A stretch of 49,900 bases of DNA, taken from contig MHWG01000020.1 of assembly GCA_001824005.1 (NCBI GenBank), forward strand, positions 1-49,900, in the 5' to 3' direction. The stretch's first letter is position 1, and every line of letters begins with the position of its first letter. Both the position numbers and the translations under genes were made by a program. Origin of the DNA: Candidatus Zambryskibacteria bacterium RIFCSPLOWO2_01_FULL_47_14. GTDB taxonomy: Bacteria; Patescibacteria; Paceibacteria; UBA9973; Zambryskibacteraceae. The notes below the pieces were generated by a model. The model had not been told where the DNA came from, ran no database searches, and saw only the letters and a list, made by a program, of their open reading frames with translations. Of the stretch, positions 47,249-49,900 are shown piece by piece.

Positions 47249-49900
47249 ATGCAAAACCCTTCAACTCCGTTCAGGGTAAAAAAATCTTTCGGTCGCTTCC
47301 GCGAACCGCTCGCCTCGATGCCCAATCTGGTAGTTTCGCAAGTAGAGTCTTTTAAGTGGCTCATCGAGAAGGGTCTCAAAGAAGTTTTCGACGAGTTCTC
47401 CTCCATCAAGGATTTCTCTGAACGCAAATTTCAGCTCGACTTTGTTTCTTTCGAACTAGCCGAGCCCAAGATCGACGAATACACAGCCAAGCTAAGGAAA
47501 CTTTCTTACGAGGCGCCTCTTAAAGTAAGGGTAAAGTTGAAGAATCTCATTATGGGCACAGAGAAGGAGCAGGAAATCTTCATGGCCGACTTGCCGCTCA
47601 TGACAGATCACGGCACCTTCATCATTACCGGCATCGAACGCGTAGTCGTCCCACAGCTTGCCCGCTCGACGGGTGTTTCTTTTACCTCGCAGGAGCTTAA
47701 GGGCAAAAAGACTTTCGGCGCTAAGGTCATCCCCGGCCGCGGTGCCTGGATCGAGATCGAAACGGATCTTGATGGCGCAATCTACGCGAGAATCGACCGT
47801 AAGAGAAAATTTCCGGTCAGCATTCTCCTACGCGCCTTCGGTGTTGCCACCAATGAGAAGATTCACGCCCTTTTCGCCGGAGAGCCGGAGGCCAAACATT
47901 TTATCGACAAGACTCTGGCCAAAGATCATACCACCTCCGTTGACGAAGCAGCGATCGAGATCCATAGGAGATTGCGCGACGGCGATTTGGCATCTGCCGA
48001 GAATGCTCGCGAGTTTGTGCACTCGATTTTCGACAAGGATCGCTACGATCTCTCCCGCGTCGGCCGCTTCCGCTTCAACAACCGCTTCGGCGGCAAAGAT
48101 AGAGGGAAAGAAATCGATCGCCGCACCCTCTCGCTCCAAGACATAACAACTATTCTCTCTCATATTATCCACCTCAACGTTACCCCAGGTTCCGTCGATG
48201 ACGACATCGATCATTTAGGTTCGAGGCGGGTCCGATTCGTTGGAGAACTTTTCCAGCAGAAGATCCGCGTCGGCATGGCCCAGATCAAGAGGAACATCCA
48301 GAACAGGATGTCCACCATCGATACCGATGTTACTCTGCCGGTAAACTTCATTTCCCCGAAGCCGCTTCAGGCGAGGATGAAAGAATTTTTCACCACCAAC
48401 CAGCTTTCGCAATTTATGCAGCAGACTAATGCTCTTGAAGAGTTAGAACATTTGCGCACTGTCTCGGCACTGGGCCCCGGCGGCCTTAGCCGCGCTCGTG
48501 CCGGCTACGAAGTGCGCGATGTCCACCCTTCCCATTACGGCAGACTCTGTCCGATTCAGACTCCCGAAGGCCCGAATATCGGTCTCATTCTACGTCTCGC
48601 CTCCTACGCCAGGGTCAATGAATTCGGGATGATCGAAACTCCTTACGCCAAGATCAAAGACGGTAAGATTACAGGTGAGATCGAATATCTCAATGCTCTT
48701 GAAGAAGAGGATTTCTACATCGCTCACGCTGCCACTCCTGTCGATGCTACTACTGGCGCACTTCTGCCGGAGATGGCAGAAGTGCGCCATAAGGGCACGC
48801 CCACCACGGTGCCGAAGGAACAAGTGCATTACATGGATGTTGCCACCAATCAGGCTTTCTCCATCGCTACCTCGATGATTCCATTCTTAAACCACGATGA
48901 TGCCAACAGGGCGCTCATGGGTTCCAACATGCAGAAGCAGGCCACACCAGCCATCTGCCCGGAGGCGCCGCTCGTCGCCACCGGCATCGAGGAAGTGGCT
49001 ATCCGCGATACCGGCAGAGTACTTTTCTCTCCCATAGCTGGCACGGTTATAAACGTAGATGCCAGATCGATTGACGTCAAAGATGAGAAGGGCAAAGAAC
49101 ACAAATTCCCGCTGGTCAATTTCTCTATGACCAACGGTTTTACTGCCTTCCATCAGCGTCCGTCGGTCGAGTTGGGGCAGAAGGTGAAGAAGGGTACCGT
49201 ATTGGCGGACACATCTTCATCCGACGGAGGGCAAATGGCCGTAGGCCAGAACGTATTAGTCGCCTTCATGAGTTGGTCGGGCGCCAACTACGAAGATGCC
49301 ATCATCATCTCCGAGCGTCTAGTCGAGAAGAGCAAATTTACCTCGATTGACATCAGAGAATTCACCATCAATGTTCGCGACACCAAGCTCGGTCCGGAGA
49401 TGACCACTTGTGATATTCCAAACGTGGGCGAATCGAAATTGAAAAACTTGGCCGAAGACGGCATCATCCGCGTCGGCGCGGAAGTTCGTCCCGGCGACAT
49501 TTTAGTCGGCAAGATTACGCCCAAAGGAGAGAGCCAGCTTACTCCGGAAGAGCGCTTGTTAAGATCGCTTTTCGGCGAGAAGGCCCGCGATGTCAAAGAT
49601 ACATCCAAACGCGTTGATGCCGGCACCCGCGGCCGCATCGTTTCGGTGCAGGTATTTTCTCGCGAGAAGGGAGACAAGCTCGAATCCGGAGTTTTGAAGC
49701 AAATCAACATTCAAGTTGCCCAGCTTCGGAACGTCTCAGTCGGTGACAAGTTGGCCGGCCGCCACGGCAACAAAGGCGTGATATCGAAAATTTTGCCGGT
49801 TGAGGACATGCCTTATATGGCCGATGGCACGCCGATTGATGTGATCCTTACACCGCTTGGTGTCCCATCCAGGATGAACCTCGGGCAGATTCTCGAGATG
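47249..49900 (+). CDS. rpoB: RNA polymerase beta subunit, 3' end outside the window
   Basis: The 884 visible residues start MQNPSTPFRVKKSFGRFREP and include the beta lobe, the rifampicin region NQLSQFMQQTNALEELEHLR followed by TVSALGPGGLSRARAGYEV, DVHPSHYGRLCPIQTPEGPN, FLNHDDANRALMGSNMQKQ and AGRHGNKGVISKI. The frame is open to the last base. rplL and rplJ are not upstream. In the rifampicin region the usual Asp516 and Arg529 (E. coli numbers) are Gln and Thr. A 15-bp perfect palindrome (48754-48789) encodes GALLPEMAEVRH. Promoter and leader precede the gene. Confidence 0.97.
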   Translation, partial: MQNPSTPFRVKKSFGRFREPLASMPNLVVSQVESFKWLIEKGLKEVFDEFSSIKDFSERKFQLDFVSFELAEPKIDEYTAKLRKLSYEAPLKVRVKLKNLIMGTEKEQEIFMADLPLMTDHGTFIITGIERVVVPQLARSTGVSFTSQELKGKKTFGAKVIPGRGAWIEIETDLDGAIYARIDRKRKFPVSILLRAFGVATNEKIHALFAGEPEAKHFIDKTLAKDHTTSVDEAAIEIHRRLRDGDLASAENAREFVHSIFDKDRYDLSRVGRFRFNNRFGGKDRGKEIDRRTLSLQDITTILSHIIHLNVTPGSVDDDIDHLGSRRVRFVGELFQQKIRVGMAQIKRNIQNRMSTIDTDVTLPVNFISPKPLQARMKEFFTTNQLSQFMQQTNALEELEHLRTVSALGPGGLSRARAGYEVRDVHPSHYGRLCPIQTPEGPNIGLILRLASYARVNEFGMIETPYAKIKDGKITGEIEYLNALEEEDFYIAHAATPVDATTGALLPEMAEVRHKGTPTTVPKEQVHYMDVATNQAFSIATSMIPFLNHDDANRALMGSNMQKQATPAICPEAPLVATGIEEVAIRDTGRVLFSPIAGTVINVDARSIDVKDEKGKEHKFPLVNFSMTNGFTAFHQRPSVELGQKVKKGTVLADTSSSDGGQMAVGQNVLVAFMSWSGANYEDAIIISERLVEKSKFTSIDIREFTINVRDTKLGPEMTTCDIPNVGESKLKNLAEDGIIRVGAEVRPGDILVGKITPKGESQLTPEERLLRSLFGEKARDVKDTSKRVDAGTRGRIVSVQVFSREKGDKLESGVLKQINIQVAQLRNVSVGDKLAGRHGNKGVISKILPVEDMPYMADGTPIDVILTPLGVPSRMNLGQILEM
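48754..48789. repeat. Perfect 15-bp palindrome inside rpoB
   Basis: TGGCGCACTTCTGCC and GGCAGAAGTGCGCCA flank a six-base loop GGAGAT. It is read in frame, before the conserved HYMDVATNQ segment. Confidence 0.9.

Overview
The window looks like a chromosomal segment from a Candidate Phyla Radiation (Patescibacteria) bacterium, most likely a parcubacterium. This is inferred from gene content, because no rRNA is present. The supporting features are a long-form nucleoside diphosphate kinase, a NAD-dependent ligase without its zinc finger, a shortened release factor 2, an rpsP-khpA-trmD cluster without rimM, a complete compact type IV pilus locus, many small orphan membrane proteins, and an RT of the diversity-generating type. 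Stops are read with the standard code: prfB is present and TGA ends several genes.

Layout. 1-2.7 kb: 3' part of a DGR-type reverse transcriptase, an adenylate kinase-like gene, map and a DksA/TraR zinc-finger protein. 2.7-5.7 kb: ndk, a 6S-like RNA, a membrane protein, and infC-rpmI-rplT on the minus strand. 5.7-9.3 kb: an accessory stretch of small genes, a cysteine-repeat secreted protein, a chimeric gene remnant and many hairpins. 9.3-16.1 kb: tmRNA and smpB, ftsH, a bPH-domain pair, tRNA-Ile and recG. 16.1-20 kb: two exported proteins (CAP domain, LCAT-like hydrolase), tspO and a DUF167 gene. 20-24.5 kb: an AT-rich island with a candidate restriction-modification pair behind a LexA-type repressor, then tRNA-Ser and a GIY-YIG remnant. 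25-36.1 kb: comF and the pilM-N-O-(P)-B-T-C-A-D-pseudopilin locus. 36.1-40.9 kb: ligA, gatC-gatA and a HEPN-like membrane protein. 40.9-42.3 kb: a group I intron ribozyme with its own promoter, an HTH/LAGLIDADG-like ORF, and two tRNAs with odd T-loops. 42.3-44.5 kb: small membrane proteins and two tRNA-Thr genes. 44.5-49.9 kb: prfB, rpsP, khpA, trmD, a candidate small RNA and rpoB, which runs off the end.

Systems. The pilus locus contains the inner-membrane platform, extension and retraction ATPases, the major pilin, the prepilin peptidase and four minor pseudopilins, enough for a working pilus except the secretin. tmRNA, SmpB, FtsH and RF2 form a translation quality-control set.

Three whole-window patterns stand out. 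(1) About twenty genes, many of them housekeeping or pilus genes, have a TATAAT-like box ending about 6-8 bases before the start codon, so they should give leaderless mRNAs, while a separate set of short orphan genes carries strong Shine-Dalgarno sites and often its own terminator. (2) Perfect 10-15 bp palindromes with 1-6 base loops sit in frame inside conserved genes (RT, recG, comF, rpoB, a CAP protein) or straddle stop codons. (3) Dispersed repeat families have entered reading frames without breaking them (recG, trmD, the pilN-like gene, a pseudopilin leader).
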